Positions 10,108 through 20,074 of a stretch of 64,000 nucleotides of DNA are shown here, piece after piece. Each line of letters opens with the position of its first letter. Position 1 is the stretch's first letter. The position numbers were made by a program, and so were the translations under genes. Source of the DNA: Azospirillum brasilense (GTDB lineage: Bacteria; Pseudomonadota; Alphaproteobacteria; Azospirillales; Azospirillaceae); NCBI RefSeq assembly GCF_022023855.1, contig NZ_CP059453.1, positions 436,001-500,000 on the forward strand, in the 5' to 3' direction. Under the pieces are notes generated by a model. It was given only the letters and a program-made list of their open reading frames with translations, had not been told where the DNA came from and made no database searches.

Positions 10108-11050
10108 ACAGAGCCTGCTCCAGCTCCGGCACCGCCTTGAAGAGGTCGGCGACGAGGCCGTAGTCGGCGACCTGGAAGATCGGCGCCTCCTCGTCCTTGT
10201 TGATGGCGACGATGACCTTGCTGTCCTTCATGCCGGCGAGGTGCTGGATGGCACCGGAGATGCCGACGGCGATGTACAGCTCGGGCGCCACGATCTTGCC
10301 GGTCTGGCCGACCTGATAGTCGTTCGGCACGAAGCCGGCGTCCACCGCGGCGCGGCTGGCGCCGACCGCCGCGCCCAGCTTGTCGGCCAGCGCTTCCAGC
10401 AGCTTGAAGTTCTCGCCCGACTGCATGCCGCGCCCGCCCGACACGACGATCTTGGCCTGGGTCAGCTCCGGACGCTCCGACTTCGTCAGCTCCTGGCCGA
10501 CGAACCTGGCCGAACCGGCGTCGCCCGTCCCGGCAATCGTCTCGACCGTGGCCGAACCGCCCGTGGCGGCGGCCGCCTCGAAGGCGGTGGTGCGCACCGT
10601 GACGACCTTGATCGGGTCGGCGGACTTCACCGTGGCGATGGCGTTGCCGGCGTAGATCGGCCGCTCGAAGGTGTCGGCGGAGACCACCCCGGTGATGTCG
10701 GAGATCGCCGCGACGTCGAGCAGCGCGGCGACGCGCGGCAGCAGGTTCTTGCCCTCCGACGAGGCGGCGGCCAGAAGATGTTCATACTTTTCGGGGCCGT
10801 CGCCCTTGGCGAGATTGACGACCAGCGGGGAGACGTTCTCCGGCAGCGGGTGGGCGTAGGCCGCGTCGTCGGCCAGCAGCACCTTGGACACGCCGGCCAC
10901 CTTGGCGGCGGCCTCGGCAACGGCCTGGGCGCCCTGGCCGGCGACCAGAATGTGGACTTCCCCACCGATCCTGGCGGCGGCGCTGACCGCGTTCAGCGTG
11001 GCGGCCTTCAGCGCGGCGTTGTCGTGTTCGGCGATGACGAGAATGGACAT
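10106..11050 (-). CDS. etfA: Electron transfer flavoprotein alpha subunit
   Basis: 314 residues, the normal EtfA length. The N-terminal ETF domain (SILVIAEHDNAALKAATLNA) is followed by the C-terminal FAD-binding domain with VVSGGRGM, GASRAAVDAG, VGQTGKIVAPELYIAVGISG and HLAGMKDSKVIVAINKD. EtfAB accepts electrons from FAD dehydrogenases and passes them to ETF:quinone oxidoreductase. It is the last gene of a long leftward unit and lies one base after etfB. The FAD-linked oxidase upstream and the acyl-CoA dehydrogenase in the divergent block are plausible donors. Confidence 0.96.
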   Translation of the reverse strand: MSILVIAEHDNAALKAATLNAVSAAARIGGEVHILVAGQGAQAVAEAAAKVAGVSKVLLADDAAYAHPLPENVSPLVVNLAKGDGPEKYEHLLAAASSEGKNLLPRVAALLDVAAISDITGVVSADTFERPIYAGNAIATVKSADPIKVVTVRTTAFEAAAATGGSATVETIAGTGDAGSARFVGQELTKSERPELTQAKIVVSGGRGMQSGENFKLLEALADKLGAAVGASRAAVDAGFVPNDYQVGQTGKIVAPELYIAVGISGAIQHLAGMKDSKVIVAINKDEEAPIFQVADYGLVADLFKAVPELEQAL

Positions 11051-11051
11051 G

Positions 11052-11801
11052 TCAGATCACCCGCGCTTCGTTCTTCAGCTTGTCGACCAGGGCGGCCACG
11101 TCGGCGACCTTGACGCCGGCCTTGCGCTTGGCCGGCTCGGCGACCTTGAGCGTGGTCAGGCGCGGCGCCACGTCGACGCCCAGCGCGTCGGGGGCCAGCG
11201 TCTCGATGGGCTTCTTCTTGGCCTTCATGATGTTGGGCAGCGAGGCGTAGCGCGGCTCGTTGAGGCGCAGGTCGGCGGTGACGACCGCGGGCAGCGTCAG
11301 CTGCACCGTCTCCAGCCCGCCGTCGATCTCGCGGGTCACGGTGACCGCGCCCTCGCCCGGCACGACCTTGGAGGCGAAGGTGCCCTGCGGCCAGCCCAGC
11401 AAGGCGGCGAGCATCTGGCCGGTCTGGTTGCAGTCGTCGTCGATCGCCTGCTTGCCCAGGATGACCAGGGTCGGGCCTTCCTTGTCGACGAGCGCCTTGA
11501 GCACCTTGGCGACGGCCAGCGGCTGCGTCTCGGCGTCGGTCTGGACCAGGATGCCGCGGTCGGCGCCCATGGCGAGGCCGGTGCGCAGCGTCTCCTGGGC
11601 GGCCGTCGGGCCGACGGTGACCACGATGACCTCGGTCGCCTTGCCGGCTTCCTTGAGGCGGACGGCCTCCTCGACGGCGATCTCGTCGAAGGGGTTCATG
11701 CTCATCTTCACGTTGGCGGTCTCAACGCCGGAGCCGTCCGCCTTGACGCGGATCTTGACGTTGTAATCGACCACCCGCTTGACCGGGACGATGATCTTCA
11801 T
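11052..11801 (-). CDS. etfB: Electron transfer flavoprotein beta subunit
   Basis: 249 residues from ATG at 11801 (MKIIVPVKRVVDYNVKIRV), the family length. The AMP-binding EtfB signature region RLKEAGKATEVIVVTVG and the Leu-rich recognition-loop stretch VTADLRLNEPRYASLPNIMKAKKKP are present. It is coupled to etfA. The gap of 32 bases to the FAD-linked oxidase supports one transcript. Confidence 0.96.
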   Translation of the reverse strand: MKIIVPVKRVVDYNVKIRVKADGSGVETANVKMSMNPFDEIAVEEAVRLKEAGKATEVIVVTVGPTAAQETLRTGLAMGADRGILVQTDAETQPLAVAKVLKALVDKEGPTLVILGKQAIDDDCNQTGQMLAALLGWPQGTFASKVVPGEGAVTVTREIDGGLETVQLTLPAVVTADLRLNEPRYASLPNIMKAKKKPIETLAPDALGVDVAPRLTTLKVAEPAKRKAGVKVADVAALVDKLKNEARVI

Positions 11802-11833
11802 GGGGATCAATCCTTGGACTGGCGGAACCGCGC

Positions 11834-13285
<1,452 letters not shown>

Positions 13286-13314
13286 GGAGGCTCTCCCTGG
13301 GCTTCGGTTCGGCG

Positions 13315-14769
13315 TCACAGCGCGCGATAGGCCGTCTTGATGATGGTGTAGAACTCGATGGCGGAGCGTCCCTGCTCGCGCGGGCCGTAGCTCGACATCT
13401 TCCGGCCGCCGAAGGGGACGTGGTAGTCGACGCCGGCCGTCGGCAGGTTCAGCATGGTCATGCCGGCCTGGATGTTGGCCTGGAAGTGGCGGGCGTGCTT
13501 CATCGAGTTGGTGATGATGCCCGACGACAGGCCGTAGTCGGTGTCGTTGGCGACAGCCAGGGCCTCCTCGTAATCCTTGACGCGGATGACGCTGGCGACC
13601 GGGCCGAAGACCTCTTCCCGGTTGATGGTCATGGCGTTGCTGGTCTCGGTGAACAGGGTCGGGGCGAGGAACCAGCCGCGCGTCGGTCGGTCCAGCCGCC
13701 CGCCGCCGGACGCCAACTGCGCGCCTTCCTTCAGGCCGGTGTCGATGTATTGCAGGTTCTTGGTGAGCTGGAACTCGTCGATGACCGGGCCGATCTGCGT
13801 CTCCGGCTGCAGGGCGTGGCCGACGCGCAGCGCCGCCATCCGCTCGGTCATCGCGGCGACGAAGGCGTCGTGGATGGAGTCCTCGACGATGAAGCGCCCG
13901 GTGGCGGTGCAGCGCTGGCCTGCGTGGAAATAGGCGCTGTTGACGCCGATCTCGGCGGCGCGCTCCGGGTCGGCGTCGCCCAGCACGACCAGCGGGTTCT
14001 GGCCGCCCAGCTCCAGCTGGACGCGGATCATGCGCTCCGCGCAGCGCACGGCGATGCGCCGCCCGGTGTTGACCGAGCCGGTGAAGGACACGGCGCCCAC
14101 CGCGTCGACCACGGCGGCGCCGACGTTCGGGCCGGCGCCGATCACCAGATTGAACAGCGCCGCGGGCATGCCGTGGGCCTCCAGCGCTTCCGCGATGAGG
14201 CGGGTGACGGCGATGGAGATGCCGGGGGTCTTCTCCGACGGCTTCCAGATCACCGCGTTGCCGAAGGCCAGCGCCGGGGCGATCTTCCACATCGGCGTGG
14301 CGACCGGAAAGTTCCAGGGCGTGACGAGGCCGATGACGCCGACCGGCTCGCGCGTCACGTCGACCTCGACGCCCGGCCGGACCGAGCCCAGCGTCTCGCC
14401 CGGCGCCCGCAGCGCCTCGGCGGCGAAGAAGCGGGCGAGGTGGGCGGCGCGGGTGATCTCGCCCAGCGCGTCGGGGATGGTCTTGCCGCCCTCGGTCGCG
14501 GCGATGCGCGCCAGCTCGTCCTTGCGGTCGAACAGCGCGCGGGAGATGGCGTCGAGCACCAGCGAGCGCTGCTCCACCGTGGCGGCGCGCCATTGCGGCT
14601 GGGCGGCGCGGGCCGCGGCGACGGCCTCTGCCACATCGTCGGCGCCGGCGAGCGAGTAGGAGCCGGCCAGCTCGTCCAGATTCGACGGGTTGAAGATGTC
14701 GAGCCGCTCACGGCCCGGACGCCAGGAGCCGGCGATGAAATTGGTGATGCGATCGGAAGCGGGGGACAT
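13315..14769 (-). CDS. NAD(P)+-dependent aldehyde dehydrogenase
   Basis: 484 residues from ATG 14769 (MSPASDRITNFIAGSW), behind GGAG. Family motifs are intact: TPWNFPVATPMWKIAPAL, FTGSVNTGRRIA, the catalytic Glu in LELGGQNP, the catalytic Cys in FHAGQRCTATGRFIV, and EEVFGPVASV. The sequence best resembles semialdehyde or vanillin-type dehydrogenases (2-oxoglutarate semialdehyde dehydrogenase is one candidate). It belongs to the TRAP-transporter unit, separated from the next upstream gene by repeat B copy 1. Confidence 0.9.
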   Translation of the reverse strand: MSPASDRITNFIAGSWRPGRERLDIFNPSNLDELAGSYSLAGADDVAEAVAAARAAQPQWRAATVEQRSLVLDAISRALFDRKDELARIAATEGGKTIPDALGEITRAAHLARFFAAEALRAPGETLGSVRPGVEVDVTREPVGVIGLVTPWNFPVATPMWKIAPALAFGNAVIWKPSEKTPGISIAVTRLIAEALEAHGMPAALFNLVIGAGPNVGAAVVDAVGAVSFTGSVNTGRRIAVRCAERMIRVQLELGGQNPLVVLGDADPERAAEIGVNSAYFHAGQRCTATGRFIVEDSIHDAFVAAMTERMAALRVGHALQPETQIGPVIDEFQLTKNLQYIDTGLKEGAQLASGGGRLDRPTRGWFLAPTLFTETSNAMTINREEVFGPVASVIRVKDYEEALAVANDTDYGLSSGIITNSMKHARHFQANIQAGMTMLNLPTAGVDYHVPFGGRKMSSYGPREQGRSAIEFYTIIKTAYRAL

Positions 14770-14813
14770 GTCGTTTTTTCTCCGGGGACGTTCTTTGGTG
14801 GCGCTGGTCCTTG

Positions 14814-14887
14814 CCCCCACCCCGGCCCTCCCCCGCTGCGCAGGGGAGGGGGATTTTCGCGAAGCGGGGGAGGGTCAGGGTGGGGGC
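14814..14887. repeat. Intergenic palindromic repeat family B, copy 1
   Basis: Short, strongly palindromic element: CCCCCACCCCGGCCCTCCCC at the left and the complementary GGGGAGGGTCAGGGTGGGGG at the right. It lies between the aldehyde dehydrogenase and the ketopantoate-reductase-like gene. The same outer arms recur at 26451-26552 and 52533-52634. Confidence 0.85.
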
Positions 14888-14895
14888 AGGTGCGC

Positions 14896-15879
14896 TCAGT
14901 CGGCGCGCGCCACCCGCTCCTTCAGGGCAGTCAGCGCCCACAATGTTTCGATGGTCGGCACCGGCACGCCGCGGCGGCGGGCCAGCTCCAGGACGGTGGT
15001 CACGATGGGGTCGATCTCCATGCTGCGCCCCGCCTCGAAATCCTGGAGCATCGACGGCTTGTGGCCGGGCACGCCGCTGCCCCGGCTCAGCCGCTCGTCG
15101 ATGTCGTCGGGCAGGGCGACGCCCCAGGCATGGGCCACATTCAGGCATTCGCGCATCAGCCGGCCCTGGACGGCGGCCATGCCCGGGGCCTGCTCCATGG
15201 CGCCCATGGTGGCGCCGGTCAGCACGCTGGTCGGGCCGACCGCCATGTTGAGCATCAGCTTGCTCCACAGCGGCACGCGGATGTCGGCGGGCAGGCGGGC
15301 GGTGGCGCCCGCGGCGTTGAAAGAATCCGCCAGGGCCGCCAGCTTTTCCGCGTGGTCGCCGGGCCGGGGGGCGCCGAAGGCCAGCACCGGCAGGGCGGTG
15401 TGGGCGACGACGCCCGGCCCGACGATGCGGGCGGGCAGCACCTCCATCACACAGGCGGCCACCCGCTCCGGCCCGATGGCCGACCAGATGGCGCCGCCGG
15501 GATCGACCACCTCCAGCGGCTCCGGCGCCACGCCGTCGCCGGCGCCGTACAGGTACCACCAGGGAATGCCGTTCTGCGCCGCCACCACCAGCGTGTCCGG
15601 CCCGCACAGGGCGGGGAAGGACGGGGCCAGGGCCGGCAGCCCGTGCCCCTTCACCGTGACGATCACCACGTCCTGCGGGCCGAGGTCTTCGGCGGAGTCG
15701 CTGGCCCGCGGCCGGCTGGTCAGCGTCCCTTTCGGCGTCTGCACGGTCAGCCCGCCGTCGCGGATCGCGGCGAGATGGGCGCCGCGGGCCAGCAGCGACA
15801 GCTCGTGCCGGCCCGTGGCGGCGAGATACCCGGCCAGCGCGCCGCCCACGGCCCCGGCCCCTACGACGGCGATGCGCAT
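14896..15879 (-). CDS. Ketopantoate reductase family oxidoreductase (PanE/ApbA-like)
   Basis: 327 residues. The N-terminal Rossmann motif GAGAVGGALAGYLA binds NADP(H). The middle part has VIVTVKGHGL, containing the conserved catalytic Lys region, and the C-terminal ApbA_C helical domain contains PLWSKLMLNMAVGPTSVLTG. The family reduces 2-oxo acids such as ketopantoate. In this operon, next to a TRAP system for 2-oxo acids, it is more likely a catabolic 2-oxo acid reductase than the pantothenate enzyme. Confidence 0.88.
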   Translation of the reverse strand: MRIAVVGAGAVGGALAGYLAATGRHELSLLARGAHLAAIRDGGLTVQTPKGTLTSRPRASDSAEDLGPQDVVIVTVKGHGLPALAPSFPALCGPDTLVVAAQNGIPWWYLYGAGDGVAPEPLEVVDPGGAIWSAIGPERVAACVMEVLPARIVGPGVVAHTALPVLAFGAPRPGDHAEKLAALADSFNAAGATARLPADIRVPLWSKLMLNMAVGPTSVLTGATMGAMEQAPGMAAVQGRLMRECLNVAHAWGVALPDDIDERLSRGSGVPGHKPSMLQDFEAGRSMEIDPIVTTVLELARRRGVPVPTIETLWALTALKERVARAD

Positions 15880-15904
15880 GTCGTTCTCCCTCTCTCGGTC
15901 TCGA

Positions 15905-17857
15905 TCACTTGAATTCCAGCGGCGGCAGGTCGTCGTTCAGGTCGCCGCCGAGGCCCTTGAACTGTTCCTCGATCTGCTTGTCGTCGAGCTTGGTGGCGGT
16001 CGACTTGTAGTGCATGACCATCTGCGGGAAGGCGATCACCAGAGCCACCATGACGAGCTGGATCACCACGAAGGGCACCGCACCCCAGTAGATCTGGCTG
16101 GTCAGGACGGGGGCCGTCTCCTTCTTCGTGATGCGGTCGATGTAGGGCAGCTTGGGCGCCACCGAGCGCAGGAAGAACAGCGAGAAGCCGAAAGGCGGGT
16201 GCATGAAGCTGGTCTGCATGTTCACCGCTAGGATGATGCCGAACCACACCAGATCGATGCCCAGGCGATCCGCCGCCGGGGCGAGCAGCGGGATGACGAT
16301 GAAGGCCAGCTCGAAGAAGTCGAGGAAGAAGGCCAGCAGGAAGACCATCACGCTGACCGCGATCAGGAAGCCCATCTGCCCACCGGGCAGGGAGACCATC
16401 AGCTCCTCGACCCAGATGTGGCCGTTGACGCCGTAGAAGGTCAGCGAGAACACCCGCGCGCCGATCAGGATGAACAGCACGAAGGAGGCCAGCTTGGCCG
16501 TCGCGTAGGTCGCCTGCCGCACCATGTCGAGGTTCAGCCGCTTCTTCATGGCCGCCAGAGCCAGCGCGCCGACCGCACCCATGGCGCCGCCCTCGGTCGG
16601 GGTGGCGAGACCGACGAAGATGGTGCCCAGCACCAGGAAGATCAGCGCCAGCGGCGGCACCATGACGAAGGTCGCCTGCTCGGCCATGCGCGAGATCAGG
16701 CGCCGGCCGCTCGTCCGCTCCACCACCGCCACGGCCAGGGCGTAGAGCGCGCCCGCCGCGACGGAATCGCCGACCAGCGCCAGGGTGGTCCACCCGTTCA
16801 CCGTCAGCCACGCCGCCCCCGCCGTCAGCGCCGCCGTGGCGATGGCCTGCAGGACGAGGCGCTGCGCGCCGAAGCCGCGGTTGAAGGCCGCCGCCAGGAA
16901 GGCGACCAGCACCGCCACCGAGAGCAGCAGCACGACGTAGTCGGCGCCGGACTTCACGTCGGTGCGGCCCATCACCCAGGTGGCGACCCCACCCGCGAAC
17001 AAGGCCAGCAGTCCGAGCTGCCAGACGCCGCGCGCGCCGTTCGGCTCGCGGTGGGCGATGGCCTCCGGCGGCAGGCCGGGGGCGGCCTTGGGCCAGATCA
17101 TCGAGACGACGAAGACGTAGAGCGCGTAGAGGCCCGACAGCAGCAGGCCGGGGACGAAGGCGGCCTCGTACATGTCGCCGACCGAGCGGCCGAGCTGGTC
17201 GGCCATGACGATCAGCACCAGCGACGGCGGGATGATCTGGGCCAGCGTGCCCGACGCCGCGATCACGCCCGACGCCAGACGGCGGTCATAGCCGTAGCGC
17301 AGCATGATCGGCAGCGAGATCAGGCCCATCGAGATCACCGACGCGGCCACCACGCCGGTCGTCGCGGCGAGCAGCGCGCCGACGAAGATCACCGCGTAGG
17401 CCAGACCGCCGCGGATCGAGCCGAACAGCTGCCCGATGGTGTCGAGCAGATCCTCGGCCATGCCGGAGCGCTCCAGCACCAGCCCCATGAATGTGAAGAA
17501 GGGCACGGCGAGCAGCACGTCGTTGTTCATCGTGCCGTAGACGCGCTCCGGCAGCGCCTGGAACAGGTCGGGGCGGAACAGACCGATCTCGATGCCGATC
17601 AGGCCGAACAGCAGCCCGTTGGCGGCCAGCGCGAAGGCCACGGGATAGCCCAGCAGCAGCATGCCGACCAGCGTGGCGAACATGATCGGCGCCATGTTGT
17701 GGCCGACCCAGCCGCGCCAGCCGTCCTGCTCGGCGAGCGCCGCGGCGCCGGGCACCGGCAGCACGTAGAGGGCCACGGCGACCACGGCCAGCAGCACCAC
17801 GGAGATGACGGACAGCCGGACGGCGCGCGGAGAAAGGGAGGGGGAGGTCGTGCTCAT
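15905..17857 (-). CDS. TRAP transporter large permease (DctM), unusually long
   Basis: 650 residues, against about 430 for ordinary DctM. Core motifs such as MFATLVGMLLLGYPVAFALA, VPFFTFMGLVLERSGMAEDL, and TEGGAMGAVGALALA identify the 12-helix carrier subunit. An extra stretch of roughly 140 residues (about 245-400) with several additional hydrophobic helices explains the length. The gene starts eight bases after the DctQ stop. With DctP and DctQ it forms a sodium-driven high-affinity uptake system. Confidence 0.92.
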   Translation of the reverse strand: MSTTSPSLSPRAVRLSVISVVLLAVVAVALYVLPVPGAAALAEQDGWRGWVGHNMAPIMFATLVGMLLLGYPVAFALAANGLLFGLIGIEIGLFRPDLFQALPERVYGTMNNDVLLAVPFFTFMGLVLERSGMAEDLLDTIGQLFGSIRGGLAYAVIFVGALLAATTGVVAASVISMGLISLPIMLRYGYDRRLASGVIAASGTLAQIIPPSLVLIVMADQLGRSVGDMYEAAFVPGLLLSGLYALYVFVVSMIWPKAAPGLPPEAIAHREPNGARGVWQLGLLALFAGGVATWVMGRTDVKSGADYVVLLLSVAVLVAFLAAAFNRGFGAQRLVLQAIATAALTAGAAWLTVNGWTTLALVGDSVAAGALYALAVAVVERTSGRRLISRMAEQATFVMVPPLALIFLVLGTIFVGLATPTEGGAMGAVGALALAAMKKRLNLDMVRQATYATAKLASFVLFILIGARVFSLTFYGVNGHIWVEELMVSLPGGQMGFLIAVSVMVFLLAFFLDFFELAFIVIPLLAPAADRLGIDLVWFGIILAVNMQTSFMHPPFGFSLFFLRSVAPKLPYIDRITKKETAPVLTSQIYWGAVPFVVIQLVMVALVIAFPQMVMHYKSTATKLDDKQIEEQFKGLGGDLNDDLPPLEFK

Positions 17858-17864
17858 CGCGCGG

Positions 17865-18512
17865 TCACCGGCTGGGAAGGGTGTCGGGGTGGGAGGTGCG
17901 CTCGCGCTCGGCCGCCAGCAGCCGTTCCGCCTCGGCCTCGGCCGCCGCCTGATGGCCGCCGGCCCGCTGGTTGGGGTCCTCCAGGTGGCCGGACATGATC
18001 GCGGCGCGCTTGGCCAGCTCGGACAGGCCCTGGATGAACAGCACGGTGAACCCCAACGGAATCAGCATCTTCGCCGGCCATTGCGGAAGGCCGCCGGCGT
18101 TCATCGATTGCTCCTCGATCGCGTAGGAGGCGATGGCGAAGGGCCAGGAGGTGACCAGCATCACGAAGCTGAAGGGCAGAAGGAAGGCCAGATGGCCGAA
18201 CAGGTCGATGGTGTCGCGGGCGCGCTTGCCGAGCTGCGCGTTCACGATGTCGATGCGGATGTGCTCGTCCTCCTTCAGCGTCCAGGGGGAGCAGAGCAGG
18301 AACACGGCGGCGAACAGCACCCATTGCAGTTCCAGCCACGAATTCGAGCTGACGTCGAACGTCTTGCGGACGACGGCGTTGACGGCCGACACCAGGATCG
18401 CCAGCACGATCAGCCAGGATATCGCCTTGCCCAGCCGCGCGGTGACCGCGTCGACCAGCCGGCAGGCCCCGACCAGGGCCGTCATGAAGGGGGAAGCGTT
18501 GGGGGTCGGCAT
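17865..18512 (-). CDS. TRAP transporter small permease (DctQ)
   Basis: 215 residues with four hydrophobic helices and the conserved DctQ stretch NSWLELQWVLFAAVFLLCSPWTLKEDEHIRIDIV-type region (around residues 60-95: Glu, Trp and the KEDEHIRIDIV motif are present). It pairs with the large permease eight bases downstream. A charged Glu/Ala-rich C-terminal tail follows the last helix. Confidence 0.9.
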   Translation of the reverse strand: MPTPNASPFMTALVGACRLVDAVTARLGKAISWLIVLAILVSAVNAVVRKTFDVSSNSWLELQWVLFAAVFLLCSPWTLKEDEHIRIDIVNAQLGKRARDTIDLFGHLAFLLPFSFVMLVTSWPFAIASYAIEEQSMNAGGLPQWPAKMLIPLGFTVLFIQGLSELAKRAAIMSGHLEDPNQRAGGHQAAAEAEAERLLAAERERTSHPDTLPSR

Positions 18513-18615
18513 GGTGGGCAGGCCCTCCGGGAAAAGCCGGTCGCGCGGAACGCGACGATGCCACGGCCGGGGAGCGGCGGCCCCGCTCCCCGGTCATGGT
18601 TGACACGGTGCCGGA

Positions 18616-19701
18616 TCAGCGCCGGGCGAGGCGGAGGACGGCGCTGTCGTAGGCGTATTCCGACGCCTGGTTCCACAGGTTCGAGTCCGTCTGGAAGCGG
18701 CGGTAGCTCTCGTAGAACTTCTTGAAAGTCGGGTTCTTGTCCGACAGCTCGTCGTAAAGCTCCATGGCCGCCTTGTGGCTGGCCTGCAGCACGTCCTGCG
18801 GGAAGGCGCGCAGCTTGGCGCCCTTCTCCACCACGCGCTTCAGCGCCGCCGGGTTCAGCACGTCGTAGCGCGCCACGCTGTCGACGTTGGCGAGCGCCGC
18901 CGCCGAGGTCAGCGCCGCTTGGTAATGCTTGGGCAGGCTGTTCCAGCGGTTCGTGTTGATGAAGAAGTGCTGGAGCGAGGTGCCGTCCCACCAGCCCGGG
19001 TAATAGTAGTTCGGCGCGATCTTGTAGAGGCCGAGCTTCTCGTCGTCGTAGGGGCCGTTGAACTCGGCGGCGTCGATGGTGCCGCGCTCCAGGGCCGGGT
19101 AGATGTCGCCGCCGCTGACCTGCTGCGGCACGACGCCCAGCTTGGACAGGATCTGGCCGCCGAGGCCGGAAATGCGGAACTTCAGCCCCTTGAGGTCCTC
19201 CGCACTCTTGATTTCCTTGCGGAACCAGCCGCCCATCTGCGAACCGGTGTTGCCGCCGGCGAGCGCCTTCAGGTTGTGGCCGGCGTAGAACTCCTCCAGC
19301 AGCTTGCCGCCTTCGCCGTGGTAGAACCAAGCGTTCTGCTGGCGGGTGTTCAGGCCGAAGGGCAGGCAGCAGCCGAAGGCGAAGCTCGGATCCTTGCCGA
19401 CGTAATAGTAAGACGCGGTGTGGGCCATCTCCACCGTGTCGTTGCTGGCGGCGTCGAGCGCCTGCAGCGCCGGGACCAGCTCGCCGGCGGCGAAGACCTG
19501 GATCTGGAACTTGCCGTCCGTGGCCTCGGCGATGTTCTTCGCCAGCACCTCGGCGCTGCCGTAGAGCACCTCGATGTTCTTCGGGAAGCTGGACACGCAG
19601 CGCCAGCGGATCGTCGGCTCCGACTGGGCGATGGCCGGGGCGGCGAGGGTGGAGGCGCCGGCAACGACGGCGGCACCCTTGAAGAATTGACGGCGCTTCA
19701 T
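18616..19701 (-). CDS. TRAP transporter substrate-binding protein, TakP-like (DctP family)
   Basis: 361 residues from ATG 19701 behind GGAGGAAG. The N-terminus MKRRQFFKGAAVVAGAS is a twin-arginine signal with a cleavage site near APAIAQ. The stretch LGVVPQQVSGGDIYPALERG and AEFNGPYDDEKLGLYKIA, plus the YYYPGWW motif, closely resemble Rhodobacter TakP, which binds 2-oxo acids. The Arg in FRISGLGG is the probable carboxylate ligand. Periplasmic receptor of the system, first gene of the leftward unit. Substrate class: 2-oxo acids or small hydroxy/dicarboxylates. Confidence 0.9.
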   Translation of the reverse strand: MKRRQFFKGAAVVAGASTLAAPAIAQSEPTIRWRCVSSFPKNIEVLYGSAEVLAKNIAEATDGKFQIQVFAAGELVPALQALDAASNDTVEMAHTASYYYVGKDPSFAFGCCLPFGLNTRQQNAWFYHGEGGKLLEEFYAGHNLKALAGGNTGSQMGGWFRKEIKSAEDLKGLKFRISGLGGQILSKLGVVPQQVSGGDIYPALERGTIDAAEFNGPYDDEKLGLYKIAPNYYYPGWWDGTSLQHFFINTNRWNSLPKHYQAALTSAAALANVDSVARYDVLNPAALKRVVEKGAKLRAFPQDVLQASHKAAMELYDELSDKNPTFKKFYESYRRFQTDSNLWNQASEYAYDSAVLRLARR

Positions 19702-20074
19702 GTGGATCTTCCTCCCGAGATTTTTGTCGCCCAGACGAGGCGATGCCGGTCCGAGGCGCTTGGTCCCCGGTGGGTGGCCGGGGAGGGTATGGTGACCCTG
19801 ACAGTGGATCAGGCGGCCGCACAGCGGAATGCGTATTGCCGGCATATCAGCCATAAGCGCGGCAAGCCATCAGCGGTACGAACGGTTTCACTCGAAACCC
19901 GCGCGATCCCGCCCTAACCGGTGCGGAAGCGGACGGTTTGCTATGCCCGCAATGAATATCTGCTACAGGCACGCCATGCGCTCCGCACCGCGCGATGGGT
20001 CGATAAGCTGGGGGCCACTGGTCTTCGACCGCCATCAAACCGACGGATGTTCAATCGCATGAACGGTGTGCGCC
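19702..20074. promoter_or_regulatory. Divergent intergenic region (373 bases) with a perfect inverted repeat
   Basis: Separates the leftward TRAP unit from the rightward E1/mcd block, so it must hold both promoters. The clearest element is GGTTTC-ACTC-GAAACC at 19884-19899, a perfect 6-bp dyad with a 4-base centre that could be an operator. No convincing -35/-10 pair or coding ORF was recognised; short open frames here lack ribosome sites and family features. Confidence 0.45.

Noticed and set aside
19829..20062. Short + strand frame of 77 codons in the divergent gap
   Set aside because: No ribosome site, no family feature and atypical composition; the gap is better explained as a promoter region.
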